From NCBI RefSeq assembly GCF_041146795.1, contig NC_135186.1, forward strand, positions 37,554,354 to 37,618,353: a stretch of DNA of 64,000 nt, read 5' to 3'. The position numbers and the translations under genes are program-made. The notes beneath the pieces were generated by a model, which had not been told where the DNA came from, did no database searches, and worked only from the letters and a program-made list of their open reading frames with translations. The DNA is from Maylandia zebra. Its lineage: Eukaryota > Chordata > Actinopteri > Cichliformes > Cichlidae. This document shows, in pieces, positions 13,168-25,569 of this stretch; within the stretch, counting starts at the first letter, position 1; each line of letters starts with the position of its first letter.

Positions 13168-16100
13168 GACACACACACACACTCCATTAGCTGGATTACA
13201 ACCGTTGCTGGTTTCAGTAATCGGGGTTCAGACTGGGGACTCCTTCAGCTCAATGTCAGTAATAAATCTGCGTTAGTGCAGCAAAGAGCTGAAGTCAGCA
13301 TCCTCCATTAATCAGTCGAACCTCCTCCGTGTCGGTCCGTCAGCTGATCAGATATGCTCTGCGTGGTTTCTGTACGCTGCTGCGTCACTCGAGCACACGG
13401 ACCCCGACAGCCGAAACTGTGACATCAGACTGGTGGAGCTCAGCTTTCACTGCAGCTCCATCAGCGAGTCACTCCCCATGTGCTCCACCTTCAGTCTGAT
13501 CCTCGTCACTACAGCCAATCGCTCTCCCTTCCAGCAGAGCTGATGGGAAATGCTTTGCTTTACGCAGCAGCACCTGTGATGGTCACAGGTTAACTTTAGC
13601 TTTACTGTAAGATCCCAGCTTTAAAAATCCTCAGCGCCTAGTTTAAGGACGGATGCTTCCTCGCGATAACGTGCACACGGATTAACAAAGCATCAACTCT
13701 GCAGCTACGCCTGCACCAGTTTACCGAACCTCCACCTGTGCTGGTCACAGTTAACGGCAGCCACAGAGGCACCGGGCCTCATGATCTGCTTACAGGATGA
13801 ATGAGTGTGTGGCCAATAACGCAGCAGATTAACTGGATTATATCACCACCCTCTAATCCAGCTAATAAGACTGATTATTGGCCCCAACTCAGCACCTCGG
13901 CCAGCGCCTCTCTTCACCGCCACGTCCAGCTTGGTGGGTGAAACGCGTGTGCACGCTGCATAAAAGGTGAAAGCGTGAACTCAAAGGTGCGCGTTTGGTA
14001 TGAGATCATCAGGACGAATAAACGAGCAACATAAACGCTCCACCCTGACGCCGCGAGCGTCCCGGCTCCACCTCTGGGTGAAGACAGAGATCAATAAAGA
14101 TGGAATGATTGGCGTGAGCAGCTTTTCGTGGGTCTGGATCTCGCTCCCCAGTTAACTCGGCCATTTCACCTTTTTTACAACCCACGAGTAGCTTATTGTC
14201 CAACCAAAGGAGGTCAGAGGTCAAGGTGAGACTCAACACTGCTACCACCCCCTGCAGGATTAAGGATATCTTTAATGAGCGGGAACTTGTTGCAGGTGCG
14301 TGAGGCTGACCTGCAGTGATGAGCAGGCAGCACTGAGAGTCCACGATCCTCTCACACAGAGACTCTGCAGAGAAACCTGCAAACTGAGAGCAGCAGACCA
14401 GCGTTAGCCTCCATCTTTAACTCAAACCACCGTGTTCACGGGCGTCTGCAGCTCACCACGATGGAGTGGACCGCTCCGATGCGTACGCACGCCAACATGG
14501 CGACCACCAGTTCGACCACCATGGGCATGTATATGGACACGCGGTCGCCCTTCTTCACGCCTGGAGACAAAAAAGAGAAGCGAGCAGGATTTACGACTCG
14601 ATCCAAATATCTGAGCACATAAAACCATCGTGAACGAAACCTTTCACTTCATAGAGCGCTGAGAGGGGGCGGTGCCAGCGAGCGGATAACTCACCCTGAG
14701 CTTTCAGGACGTTGGCGAACTGACAGACTCTCTGCAGCAGCTCCCTGTAGGTCACCGTCAGCTCGTCGCCGGGGTCGTTGCCCTCCCTGAAATCAGCATT
14801 CAACACATGCATTAAAAACAAACAACAAGATGTAAGGTTTCCTCACATCTCGATGCTTTCGTCCTCCGAGAGCCGATGACCTTCAGATCAGGAAACACAT
14901 CACTAACACGCGACACCGGGCCTGTCACACGAGCTGATGAGCTCGACGGTCACTTTCCTGATTAAAGCCTCTGCTCTTTGTGCTCGCCAACGTCCGTCAC
15001 ATCGATTTCTGTGCTTGCGACCAAAATCTGTGTTTCTGGTTTGTGTTGCACTGTTTTAAGCTCAGATCAGTGACTGCGTACACACAACTTCCACACAAAC
15101 ATAGGGCGTAATTGTTAGCATTCAGCCTCTGCGATGCGTTCCTGAGGCCACAAAGCTGAGAGGAAGTTACAGTGAGCGTCGGCGGGAGGCTCCATGATGC
15201 ACAGGAGTCGTTCAGGATCAAATCAAACCCTGAGCAGTCTCTCCTCTAGCTAATGTTAGCCAATGCTAGCTCGGCTAAGCTGGCTGCTGGTTTCACATCA
15301 TTTTAAATCAGCCAAAGTTAAAAACCGTCACTGGATTCACGCAGCGCGGCGCCAAAGAGCAGCAGAGGCGTGATACTCAGAACAGTCAGGCTGATAACGG
15401 CACTGCTGGTACTACGTGACAGAAATCTGCACTTTGATTCAGTTTTCCACTGAACGGTCCCAGAGGTTAAAGTAACTGAGGGCCATCAACGACTTCATCA
15501 GGCCTCTGTGCAGGAAAACACTGATGTTCATGCTCTCTCAGAACAGGAGGTCACGTCCATCCAGCAGCACACTCGTGTAATAAGGTCAGCCTCCATGTAA
15601 CGACCAACGACCAACCAGAGCAGAAATTTGGGCAATTTCTCATATTTATAGATCCTGAAGGAGCCACACTGTGTTTGGGTGAAACTAATGATTGAATGAC
15701 CTTTTACCCCAGACTGGACAAACAGGTTTTGGTGTTCCTTTAAGAACAACAACTCACAAACCAACCAGAGCAGAAACTCCAAGTCTTGGCACAGACTTGG
15801 TCTTGAGCAATCTTCACATTGTTGAAGTTGCCTCATGAAAACTTTCTGCTTTTTCACAACACGGCGTCATTCTGGCCGTTTCGGGAACTTGCAACAGCGA
15901 CACTCGAGGGCACATCCTCCCTCCCTCTCCTGCACACGCGTGCAGTTTGCAGGGATGAGATGAAGCCTTTACAGCAGACAGAGGCAGACGAGCTGCGACA
16001 GCTCTGCCTCTGCAGATGATTGAAGCCCGGGCAGCTCGCCGGGCAGCTCGCCGGGCAGCTCGCCGGGCAGCTCGCCGGGCAGCTCGCCGGGCAGCTCGCC

Positions 16101-19100
16101 GGGCAGCTCGCCTCGCAGTGTTGCAGGCTGCAGACAGAATAATGTGGCTCAGATCCCACGTGGACAAACTCGACTACAAACAGCACCGAAAAACTGCAAC
16201 TACAACCTCACACGCCTGCAGATTCACACACAGGCGCCCCCCTCACCCTCCTGTTAGATACACCGACATCGCCTCATTTAATTCAATTCAATTCAATTCT
16301 TTATTTATTTGTCACATGTAGTTATAGCTGGTACAACATACAGTGAAATGTTTTTTCTGGCTAAAAAAGTACTCCCCCCGACTGTGCAAACATGCTAAAA
16401 AGGATTTTACATAAGCTAAGAAAAAAAGGAAAAGAAACAAAAGTTAAAAGTAAAAAAATATATAAAAAAACAATGTAAAAGTCCATATGTTTGTGCTTAT
16501 AAATATATATCCATGACGTGCAAGATATTGCACTGTAATGAGTTGAATGAGAAGACTATAAAAATATACATATTTACATAGTACAGATGTATATAATAAG
16601 GTACGGATAAGGTTCAGAGAAGAAAGATAAAGTGCAAATTATGTACTGTGTGTGAGATTGTCCATCATGTTGTCCGGTTTGTGTTTTGGTTGAGGAGTCT
16701 CACAGTTTGTGGGTAAAAACTCCTCCTGAACCTTTCTGTTCTTGTTTTCAGGCTACAGAGGCGCTTCCCTGACCTCAGTGGCCTGAACAGTTTGTGGGCG
16801 GGATGGCTAGAATCCCTAATGATCCTGATGGCCCGGGATCTGCACCTTTCAGCATAGATGTCCTGCAGTGCTGGTAGAGATGTTCCCATAGTGCGTTCAG
16901 CTGTGCGCACAACCCTCTGCAGGGCTTTCTGTTGCTGTACTGTGCAGTTCCCGTACCACACCATGATGTTGTTGCACAGGATGCTCTCAATGACACCAGT
17001 GTAGAATCTCCTCTGTATATTCTTGGAGATCTTAAACCTCTTTAGACGCCTCAGGTGATAGAGGCGCTGTCTGCCTTTACTAATGAGGAAGTCCGTGTGT
17101 GTACTCCAAGTGAGGTCCTCGTTGATGTGGACACCGAGGTATTTGAAGTTGGAGACTCTCTCCACAGGGGTTCCATAGATCTGAATTGGGGTGTGAGTTT
17201 TCTCACCTCTCTGTTTTCTGAAGTCAATCACCATCTCCTTTGTTTACACACCTGCTGTCCACGCTGCCTGGACGCCGGTGAATCATCTCTCAGCTAGTTG
17301 AGTTCACCAACTCCAAACTGGAACCAGCCCAGAACGTGACTCTGTTCAGTGTAGTGCAGCTGCTCATTACACCTGAAACTGTTTGACTGCTGTTCGGAGC
17401 GCAGATGAAATTTGGCACAAACCAGGATTGAGGTTTATTTTTAAAAATTCATACATCTAAAAATAAGTTGCATACATTTCAGATCAAAGGCTGATTTTAC
17501 AGTGAGCTGTGAAAACTTGTCAGTTGAACTTTCATAGTGTTGAACTTACAAACTTGCTAAAGAAAGAAAACGTTTCTTTCACAACAGGAAACTAACACCA
17601 AACACATTTCAGCTGCTTTCTAGAGCTTCGTGTTTGCCGTAAGAATGACGTTACGCTCGGCGGGGAAAAGCTGCATAAATTTGACACGTTTCAGGTGTAA
17701 AGTGCTTCTTCTGGCTCTCGCTCGTTTGTCGTCCAGTACGGACTGGTATCAGCTGCACAACCAGAACCTCAGCAGCAGCTGGGATCCCAATCTGCCTCTG
17801 TCTGCAGCAGCGAGGGGCGTTTCAACACTGCTGTGTGCACGTGCACGAGCGTGCATGAGCGTGTGATGGTGGGAGGGCCGCTCACATATCTGAGCGGTCT
17901 CTGTGACCCGCCTGCTGCTCTCAGCTGATTGGGACTCACAGCATGCAGCTGTGCTGAGGTCCCGACCTGTGCAGGCACTTCCAGGCTGATATCCGAGCTG
18001 CCGGGTCCGCGTGCCCGCCGTCGGGCTCACGCCCCTCTGGCGTGACTGATTGTGTGGAGGTGCTGGGCCATTTATAGCACCACCACATTAACACTTTCAG
18101 AGCTGCACACGTGTCTGTTTGTGCATTTTACAGGAGTCTCAGCAAGCAGTTACAGCACGACCAGAAAACACCTCTGACATCATTTGTTTTAAATTTGAGC
18201 CACATCGTTTAATTAGATCGTTAAACGGGACTGCGCACGTTCTCGAGCAGCAGCAGCTAATCTGGTGTTAACTTCTTCAGTGTTTAACAAGCTAACGCAC
18301 ACACTCTGGAAGCAAACACTCCAACAAAAGGTCACGGCGCTTCTTAGCCCAGTCATCACAGCAGCCTGTGTTAGAGGAACACACACACGCACCTATAAAT
18401 ACACAACAGTGTTGGATTTATTTTCAACACTTGGCTCAAACGTCACTGAGACTCCAGGAGCTGTGAGGAGGTTTTTCACTGTCTCACAAAGATCAGACTC
18501 AGTCGCTCTGGGTCCTCTCCCCACTCAGAGGGGACCTGCTCAGGGTCTCACGCTCTGAGGAAAGAAGGTCAATACAGGAAAAGGCCAAAAACCCTTAAAA
18601 TCAGCGGAGCTTCGACTCCATAACCAGCACTGAAACGACCCTGATAAAAACATTAAAATATATTATATTAGCTCCGCCTTGTTAAAGCAAGCTTCCTTCT
18701 AGTTGGCTGCCCCACACAAACAGGTGGGTGGAGCCTCTGACATCAACCTTCTCTCACCCCAACCAATCACAGCAGATGGCCCCGCCCCTCCCTGAGCCTG
18801 ACCCGGAGGTTTCTTCCTGTTAAAAGGGAGTTTTTCCTCCCCACTGTCACCAAAGTGCTCATAGGGGTCATATGATTGTTGGGTTTTCTCGGTATCACCT
18901 TGAGGCGACTGTTGTTGGATAAATAAAACTAAATTGAATGAAACTGTGAAGTCAAACCTGGAGTTTTAAAAACATGACATGTTAGACTCGCTTCTCTCTG
19001 CTTTGTTATTAATGCCTGAGCATTTTCAGTTTAAATCCTCTAAAACAAACTGAGGTCAGTGATTTATGTGACAGGTTTAATGCTTCCTGCAGGGATTTCT

Positions 19101-20392
19101 CTCTGCTGCAGGCAGCCCACAGGTAATTCAGCTCTGACACGGGAACAGAGACGTCGAGTCTTAAAGGTGATCAGCTGCACTCGTGTGGAAACATTTTATT
19201 ACTTCGAGCATTAATCAATAACCAGATTAATCTGCTGGATGACGCTCAGCAAACTTTGGACTGAACCTTCTGGATGCTTTCCAGAGATTGGTGGATAAAA
19301 GCCCTCCAGGCCTCTCCAGTGACCTGCTGCTGCTTTCAGAAGCTCTGCTCGCAGCATCCACTCCTCTGTGACCACAGGACAGTGACGCAACGATGAAAGG
19401 AAGCCTGAGAGGGCAGAGCTGGCTTATCTAAAATGCCATTTATGTTCAAGTCTCTCAGACTTAAATCATTTTTATTCTGACGTGAAAATGAAACATTTTC
19501 TTCCTCCTCAGGCTGTGAGCTTCAGTGACATCACTCGTTTCAGATTCATGGTTGATAAACCCAACCACACAATCTGTTTGAGAGACGGAGACAAAGGAGA
19601 GGACGGCGGTGTACCATGTGCCCGTGCTCGGTCCTGCTACTGTTAGTGTTGTATCAGCCCCAAGAACGAACGGCTGGCTTGGACATGACAGCCAAAGTTC
19701 AAAGGTCGTGAGAACAAGATGCAGCTACTCAGAGGCCAAAAGCATTTTTAATTTTTTATATATTTGAGCCTGTTGTTTATATTTTTCCAGAATCTCGTTT
19801 TTTTTTTTCTTTTTTTTTTTTCTTTTAAAATATGAGCTTTTACATATCATTTCTATGTAAGTGTTATTTTATTCGTCGAGTTCCTGCATTATCATCATTT
19901 TTAACTCATTGCTCTGATTAAGCTATTCCACTTGCATTTAATGTTTTGGCGTCTGTAACACAAACATCTGGGATAAGGTCGCTCCTCATTGGTCGAAGCG
20001 CCTGTGTGCTGGCTCACTGTAGCAACCAAACAGCAGTCACACCTTTGCTTTGTGCCAGTGCAGGTAAGACTGATGGAGAAACTCGCGTCTGTTTGGCTTT
20101 ATTCACACCTGAGATTCACGATGTCGCCCCCACCCATGAACCAGCCCCCGCCTGCACGTGTCTGCCGGGGTCAGGGACTGGAGTCGTGCCTCTCTGTCCT
20201 CAGGGCGGACGAGCAGACTCAGCTGAGACGCCGAGTGAGTTCAGAGGGAGAGTCCTGCTGGCCCGACAACCGTCATGAGATGAAACTGTTTTTTGTTCTC
20301 CAGCTGTTTACAGGACCCAGTGATAAGAACACAGCTAACAGTGCTAATTTTATTTTAGTTATTTATTGGGGGGGGGGGGGTCTCTTGATCAG

Positions 20393-20437
<45 letters not shown>

Positions 20438-23273
20438 CTGCATAACCGTGCGCTCATAGATCTGCTGAAATCACAGACACACTGACCAGAAGAAGGCGAC
20501 TTTATCGGCGAGCTTCTTCTCGTGGACGTTGCGGTCGAGCAGGTTGTAGCAGATGTTGGTGGACGCTCCCTCCATGCACTTGATGTAGATTTCTCCTTTG
20601 GTCACATCAAAGTTGTAGTCGAGGAACTGACCCGTGTGCTTGGTCTTCCAGAAGAAGTCCTTAGCAACGTCGCCCCAGAACTCTGCGGGACAGGAAGAGC
20701 GATCAGAGGGAGACGCATCAGTTTGCACATGAACTGTACGACTATTACAACAACAACAAACAGTAAATAAACATGGGGTTGCGGTTCCTTCAGTTACACA
20801 CCCCGACGCATCTTCCATCACCACGGGCATCACTCCGTCTGTGACATCATCGTTAGCGTGGAAATACCAATGTACCCTTACACTGTATTATTACTGCAGT
20901 AACATCCTGGTACCATTTATTATTCTCTTTGTTGTATCACATAATTGCGTGGTTACATTATAACCGCCGTGTTACAGTATTTTACGCCCTGTTGTTCTTC
21001 CTGAGGACAGTTTATGTTCCAAGTACAGAGTTTATGCTCGTTACAAATACAGTTCATATTAAATATGTCTGCCCTCCTGACGCACTGCTCTGATGTGTTT
21101 ACAGTTTGTTTTTAACACTAACACACACACACACACCTGAAAAGGTGTCGCTTACAGCAGAGCCTATAAACAGCCGGCTTTAATCACTGTTAATAATCAA
21201 CCAGCTCAGGTTAAACTGTTTAACAGCTGCTGCTGCAGCCAGACGCCGCTTTGCAACGTTTTCCTCTAAAAACTGTCATCTGTGCATGAAGCCTGCAGCA
21301 CAGACCGGCTGATATCATGCTTTACACACCTCCCTCCAGGAAACCACCTGAGCAGGTAAAACTACTTCCTTACTGCCACCAAACTAAAATAATCTCAAAG
21401 TTCATGTCTATGGGTTACACTAAACTACACTTATTACAAACAGAACAGCAAAACTTTCTTTCAAGTCATAAAGAGAAGTTTCATGTTATTTTTGCCCAAG
21501 CGGTCATTTAGCTTCTGAAACAGAACAAAGATGACATGAGTCCAGAAATATTCAGTCTGATGAAAAAAGAAAAAGGTCCTGAAAACTGGAGTATTTCATC
21601 CAGAGAACTGTGGATTTTTAAAATGCTGCTCATTTCCAGCTCGCTGGTTTTATTCTTGGACTCAGCTGAGCAGCTTTGCATGGTTTTATGTGACACTCTG
21701 CTACATGTTTAATTTTATAGATGCTGAATCTTTTCAGCTTCTTCGGCCTATTGGTATCAAAGTTGTTTCCCATTACAATAAATGGATTACATAAATGCTT
21801 GGATCATTCATTGTCACCCTCACTAAACTTTGATGGCTTTAACAGCAGCCTGCGTAGCCACGATGCCAACACGCCGTTGTGTTTCCAGAGGTGACCACAT
21901 GTGGATGAGAGGGTGGAGTCAAAGGTATCACCAAATGCTGTGCGGTCACCAAGCTGCATCCTTGGACCGTATTAGTGCATCAACCCGGAGCACCGCCTTC
22001 TCAGATGATTAGTGCAGTGACCTCACAGCAGACATTACTGGTCACATGATGTCATCACAAAGCTCCAAAAGGCTCCAACAGCACAAACACGATCCAGAGG
22101 TCCAGTTCTGGGACTCTATGGGTACCGACTCAGTGCTGGCGCCTCCGCTGGTCACTAGAGGAACTGCAGCTTTCACACCCAAAATCTTGTGTTTCTTTTT
22201 GTATTTAATCCATTTCATCTTTTTGGATTTGTGGTTTTCAGCTAACTGGTAAGACTAAATTGGTCTCCATGGTCTCTGGCTATGATGTCACTGCACCTGC
22301 CTGATCGCTTGAATCCAAACCAAAGAGCGGAAAATGTCACAGATCAAAGGAGAGCACAGAGGGCACGCGCAGGGAGCGGTGCATCTGTACATGAAGACAG
22401 GTCTACACTCCACCCCCGTGCGCGTGCATTCCGGTGTTGTGCCAAAAAGTGATTGTCTGCCAAAAACTGATTTCCGGTATTTGCCAAAAAGCGATTGCTC
22501 ATATTTAAAGTGCTATAAGTAACTTGTTGGGCTATAATATGTTAAACATATGTCAAATGCATCCCTTATGGATGACATAAAGTCATCTTGAGCCACAAAC
22601 AACATTCGTGTAGCAAGATACAAGCCGCAATCAGTTTTTGGCAGCGACTTTTATATAACCTTTATTTATGCAGTAAAAAAAATCTCATTAACATTAAAAA
22701 TGTCTTTTGTAAGAGTAAGTTGCCCAACAGGACAGCAGAAATGGCAGCAAATATTACAATAGTTCTGTAAAAATATTTTAAGTGGGGATAAAGGACCGGA
22801 TTGGTTATAATGTAAGTACAAGTTGTAAAGATACTTAAAAAACAGATAATGTTTTAATTCTTTATGTAACCCCTTTGTATCCCCTGTTCACCGAAGTCTA
22901 TTTACGAACATACGTAAAGATATTACACATAAAAAATACACAGAAACACTGGAAATCAGTTTTTGGCAGACAATCACTTTTTGGCACAACACCGGGACTA
23001 TCTGCACCTGCCCATTCACACTTTATAAGTTTAGCTGACTGTACGATGACGTTTCTGCACTTCTGCTTTAACCCTGACCCATCACCTGTGTCACCTGGGG
23101 TCGCAGGTGTCGTCTTTGCTACCTGAGCTACCGTTTTGAGGAGACTCACCGTCCGGGTTGTCCACGGACTTCATGTAGAGCTCTCTGTACTTGTCGAAAC
23201 TCGGGACGTGAGCCTCCTTCAGCTCCTCGGAGCCGTGGAACACGTTCTCCTGCGGGGGTTTCTCAGGGATCAT
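3786..23273 (-). CDS. acss2: acetyl-CoA synthetase 2, cytosolic/nuclear (18 coding exons)
   Basis: Makes acetyl-CoA from acetate, ATP and CoA in cytosol and nucleus (family knowledge). Coding exons, in transcription order: 23150-23273, 20487-20682, 14695-14786, 14457-14560, 14311-14383, 12867-12942, 11808-11916, 8180-8317, 7248-7418, 6929-7062, 6728-6860, 6472-6528, 5334-5414, 5129-5237, 4752-4820, 4240-4416, 4061-4135, 3786-3913. They total 2046 nt, 681 codons plus stop; human ACSS2 is 701. All junctions keep frame with GT-AG sites. The AMP-binding P-loop [10 protein letters not shown] is near residues 295-304, [19 protein letters not shown] follows, [11 protein letters not shown] is near 545-555, and the catalytic lysine of SGKIMRR is near 641. 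The start chosen begins [10 protein letters not shown]; an in-frame upstream ATG at 23348 is possible but gives sequence unlike the family. No signal peptide is seen, which separates it from mitochondrial ACSS1/3. The gene appears intact. Introns are full of repeats. Confidence 0.95.
8337..8373. repeat. CA microsatellite beside acss2 exon 8
   Basis: An uninterrupted (CA)n run of about 17 units lies some 20 bp upstream, in the transcript sense, of the exon at 8180-8317. On the minus strand it is a TG tract just before the splice acceptor. Confidence 0.9.
9690..10260 (+). mobile_element. L2-type LINE, 3' fragment
   Basis: The plus strand encodes the C-terminal tail typical of L2/CR1-group LINEs: [19 protein letters not shown], then [14 protein letters not shown] and [19 protein letters not shown]. 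It is followed by a 3' end close to GATGTGCTATACAAAT, the usual L2 terminus. It is 5'-truncated and lies in acss2 intron 7, antisense to the gene. Confidence 0.8.
12690..12865. repeat. Dispersed repeat ending in a GT microsatellite (copy 1)
   Basis: Begins around TTTGTGGGGACCA, runs through CTCAAAATGTGGCTTTAG and ends in (TG)n immediately upstream of acss2 exon 6 donor on the plus map. The same sequence occurs in opposite orientation at 49797-49975. Confidence 0.7.
12980..13183. repeat. Complex CA-rich satellite tract
   Basis: About 200 bp of ACACAC mixed with CACAGACACG units. Open frames on both strands here are simple-repeat artefacts. It lies in acss2 intron 5. Confidence 0.9.
16029..16112. 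repeat. 12-bp minisatellite, seven perfect copies
   Basis: GGGCAGCTCGCC is repeated seven times head to tail without a change. It lies in acss2 intron 2. Because the unit length is a multiple of three and has no stop, it opens reading frames (Ala-Arg-rich or Cys-Pro-rich) on both strands. These are not genes. Confidence 0.95.
16278..17234 (-). mobile_element. Jockey-group LINE (Rex1/L2/CR1-like), 5'-truncated
   Basis: The minus strand keeps a 189-codon open frame, 16665-17234, with the end of a reverse transcriptase: [20 protein letters not shown], then [39 protein letters not shown] and [13 protein letters not shown]. The 3' untranslated region follows and stops at a tail of repeated AATTG units at about 16278-16297. 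The frame is intact but only the last part of ORF2, so the copy cannot be active. It is in acss2 intron 2, same strand as the gene. A relative is at 37630. Confidence 0.85.
18700..18945 (+). mobile_element. LINE 3'-end fragment
   Basis: Contains GGAGGTTTCTTCCTGTTAAA, GGGAGTTTTTCC, CATATGATTGTTGGG and CCTTGAGGCGACTGTTGTTG. I recognise this as a very common teleost LINE 3' terminus, ending in ATAAATAAAACTAAATTGAA. A minus-strand copy of the same segment is at 59810-59940. It lies in acss2 intron 2. Confidence 0.6.
20369..20435. repeat. G homopolymer and CA microsatellite
   Basis: A run of about 12 G near 20369 is followed by about 20 CA units at 20396-20435. It lies just downstream, in transcript sense, of acss2 exon 2. 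Confidence 0.9.
22431..22995. mobile_element. MITE with about 45-bp terminal inverted repeats
   Basis: The left end, 22431-22475, starts CCGGTGTTGTGCCAAAAAG; the right end, 22951-22995, is its inverted repeat with a perfect match over about 45 bases. The 565-bp element has no coding content. No clear target-site duplication is seen, so the superfamily is not assigned. It lies in acss2 intron 1. Confidence 0.85.
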
Positions 23274-23650
23274 GTCTGAAACTCGAGCCGTGAGCTCAGC
23301 TTCCAGAAGAAACAACGGATCTAGCGGGCAGGTGTCCTTCAGCTGCAATTAATGAATGGTGGCTACGAGGCTAGCAGGGTGCCAGCTAACGGCTAGCAGC
23401 AAAGTTCATTTAGACTTCCTTGTTCTGCAGGAGCTTTTTTGTTGAGCTTCCGCTCAGACTTTGTGTGCAGAAGCCGAGCTTGGACCGTAAACTCGCAGGT
23501 GCGTCTGTAAACCGGATCCCAGGTGAGTGTGGGTGTAGCTCCCGTGGACTCTGTCCGCTCCTCTCGAGGAAAGTCCTGCAGATCGGACACGGAGCAGCTA
23601 ACAGGCTAACGCGCTGAGCTAACAGCCTTCAGGAGAAAGAGAATTCACAC
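23274..23650 (-). promoter_or_regulatory. acss2: acss2 5' leader and probable promoter
   Basis: This stretch directly upstream of the acss2 start codon is richer in CpG than surrounding DNA and holds no other gene. It should contain the 5' untranslated region and core promoter. No TATA box or sterol-response element was picked out with confidence, so the boundaries are approximate. Confidence 0.4.
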
Positions 23651-23889
23651 GCGTGCGCAGAAGATTCCTCCCGCTTCAGCGTGTAAAGTGTGTTCTGGAT
23701 AAATGTGGGCAGCAGTTGGACCTCTGGCCGAGCAGAGCCTGTGTGGACTCTCCGAAGGAGCCGCTGAGAGGGTTTCGTCTCTGAGCTGACAGGTCGCAGC
23801 TCCTTCTTTTTCTTCTTCTGCTCCAGGAAAGCGTGTGGCGCTGAGCGCTGTTTGGCTCCAGGGGCAGCCAATCAGAGATCACCGCTGAT

Positions 23890-24546
23890 TCGCGGACTCA
23901 CGGAACTGTAAGAATTTACAGTACTAACAATAATAAACAGGGCTGGTGCTGCATTCAAGTGCTTCTCACACAGGGTTTAAGATAGTAAAAGTTTTGTTTA
24001 TTCAATTTTGGCTCAGTCTCGGTACTGTGCAAAAGTCTTGAACTTACATTGTGCTGGGAAAATGAGAAATAGGTAAAGCGATGAATGGAAATCCAGTTTA
24101 GAAGCCAAAAACAGAATTTATGTGATTCTAATGACCTTCAAGTCGGACAGATGGTGTTGCACGGTGAATCCAACTCTTATAGAACTTTTTTGTGTTCAAT
24201 CCATGCGTTTTAAGTTTACCTGTGACAGAGCTTCATCCTTAGAATTACTCAAATATATTTTGTAATTCCAGAAGCGGAAGTGAATGGAAGGGTGGTGTTT
24301 TGAGGCTAGTTTCATTTTTCCTTAGATTATTGATAACGGTCCAATGCTGCACCCTTGTGGGCACAGCTGTGTATTACAGCAGTCCCTCATATCATATTTT
24401 TATCTATTTATTTTTTAAGTATTTGAGTCAATCCGGCAGCATTTCTCTGAGACAGGAGAGCGGTCTCAGAAGCTCATGACCCGTTATTGATCCTCGTGAA
24501 AGAGAAAAATCTTTAATTATACATTTATCACTCAGTCTCCTCCTAA
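23890..24546. other. Intergenic, acss2 upstream, nothing recognised
   Basis: AT-rich DNA with no coding exon, tandem repeat or terminal-repeat element that I could identify. Confidence 0.4.
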
Positions 24547-25062
24547 TCAGTTTTTATTCTGTAGGATGAGCGGTGGCTCGACAGAGCTCTGACTGTTTGT
24601 CAGCCTGGCTACAGAGCTGAAGAGAAACCTGGGGTTGTTCTTATTTTCTTCAATCAGTGATGAATAGTAAGATGTTCTGGCTTTGCGGAGGGCTTTCTTA
24701 TAAAGCAGCAAACTATTTCTCCAGGCTAAATGATGATCCTCTAAATTTGTGACACGCCATTTCCTCTCCAGATTACGAGTCATCAGCTTTAGGGTACGTG
24801 TTTGAGAATTATACCACGGAGTCAGGTACTTCTGATTAGAGACCTTAGTTTTCACAGGAGCTACAGTATCCAGAGTCGTATGTAGTGAGGAGGAGAAATT
24901 ATTAACAAGATAATCGACCTCTGTTGGAGCAGCGTTCAGATAGCTGCTCCGCTCTGTGTTGGTACAGGGCATTGGAGATGATAACAGTGGGTGGATTATA
25001 GTCTTAAACTTAGTTACAGCACTTTCAGAAAGACATCTACTGTGATAAAGTCTACTCTTCAC
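24547..25062 (-). mobile_element. LINE ORF2 fragment (L2-like linker before the RT)
   Basis: A 171-codon open frame on the minus strand resembles the region between endonuclease and reverse transcriptase in L2-group LINEs. Key stretches are LDTVAPVKTKV, PWYNSQTRTLK, LERKWRVT and RTSYYSSLIEENKNNPRFLF. It has neither catalytic domain, so it is a fossil fragment between acss2 and mapre1. Confidence 0.7.
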
Positions 25063-25128
25063 CGCTGTGTAATCAATTATTGTAAATGTAAATGTTATCA
25101 GGAAATCAGGATATTATACTGTAATCGG

Positions 25129-25500
25129 CTCACCAGCCACTTTATTAGGTACACCTTGGTAGTACTGGGCTGGACCCCCTTTAATACTTCTTGGCTCAGA
25201 TTCAACAATATATTCTGGTGACATGACATCATCATGACATCATACAGCTGCAGCACCCATAATGAGAATCTCCTGAACATCCCGAAGCTGCTCTGCTGGA
25301 CTGAGATCTGTGACTGCGGATGTCGTCCGAGGACAGCGAACTAATCGTCATGGTGAGGAAACCAGTTTGGTCTTAGCTTTGAGATGTCGGAAATCTGGGA
25401 TTCATAGAGTATTCCTCTGACGCCGTCACAAGCCATCAGCAGCCACCCCTGGGTAGGCTTAAACGATGCTCGGCTGGTCCTGAAACCCCCCAGCAGCAAC
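25129..25500. mobile_element. Tc1-like transposon, left-end fragment
   Basis: Starts CTCACCAGCCACTTTATTAG and continues GTACACCTTGGTAGTACTGG. I recognise this as the left terminal repeat and adjoining reverse-oriented transposase region of a common teleost Tc1/mariner family. Similarity fades by about 25500, so the copy is truncated. A right end of the same family is at 35025-35140. Confidence 0.6.
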
Positions 25501-25569
25501 CTGAACACGGACGCTCTCGTGACGTTCACACCACAGATGCGCTTCACACACCAGTGCATAAACACTACA

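Noticed and set aside
12943..13311. Open frames rich in Cys/Val or Thr/His in the CA tract
   Set aside because: Translation of a simple repeat in several frames and on both strands.
16027..16115. Possible CRISPR array
   Set aside because: Copies abut without spacers and the genome is clearly a vertebrate's.
15814..16321. Ala-Arg-rich and Cys-Pro-rich proteins over the 12-bp repeat
   Set aside because: The repeat unit is a multiple of three with no stop, so frames are open by construction.
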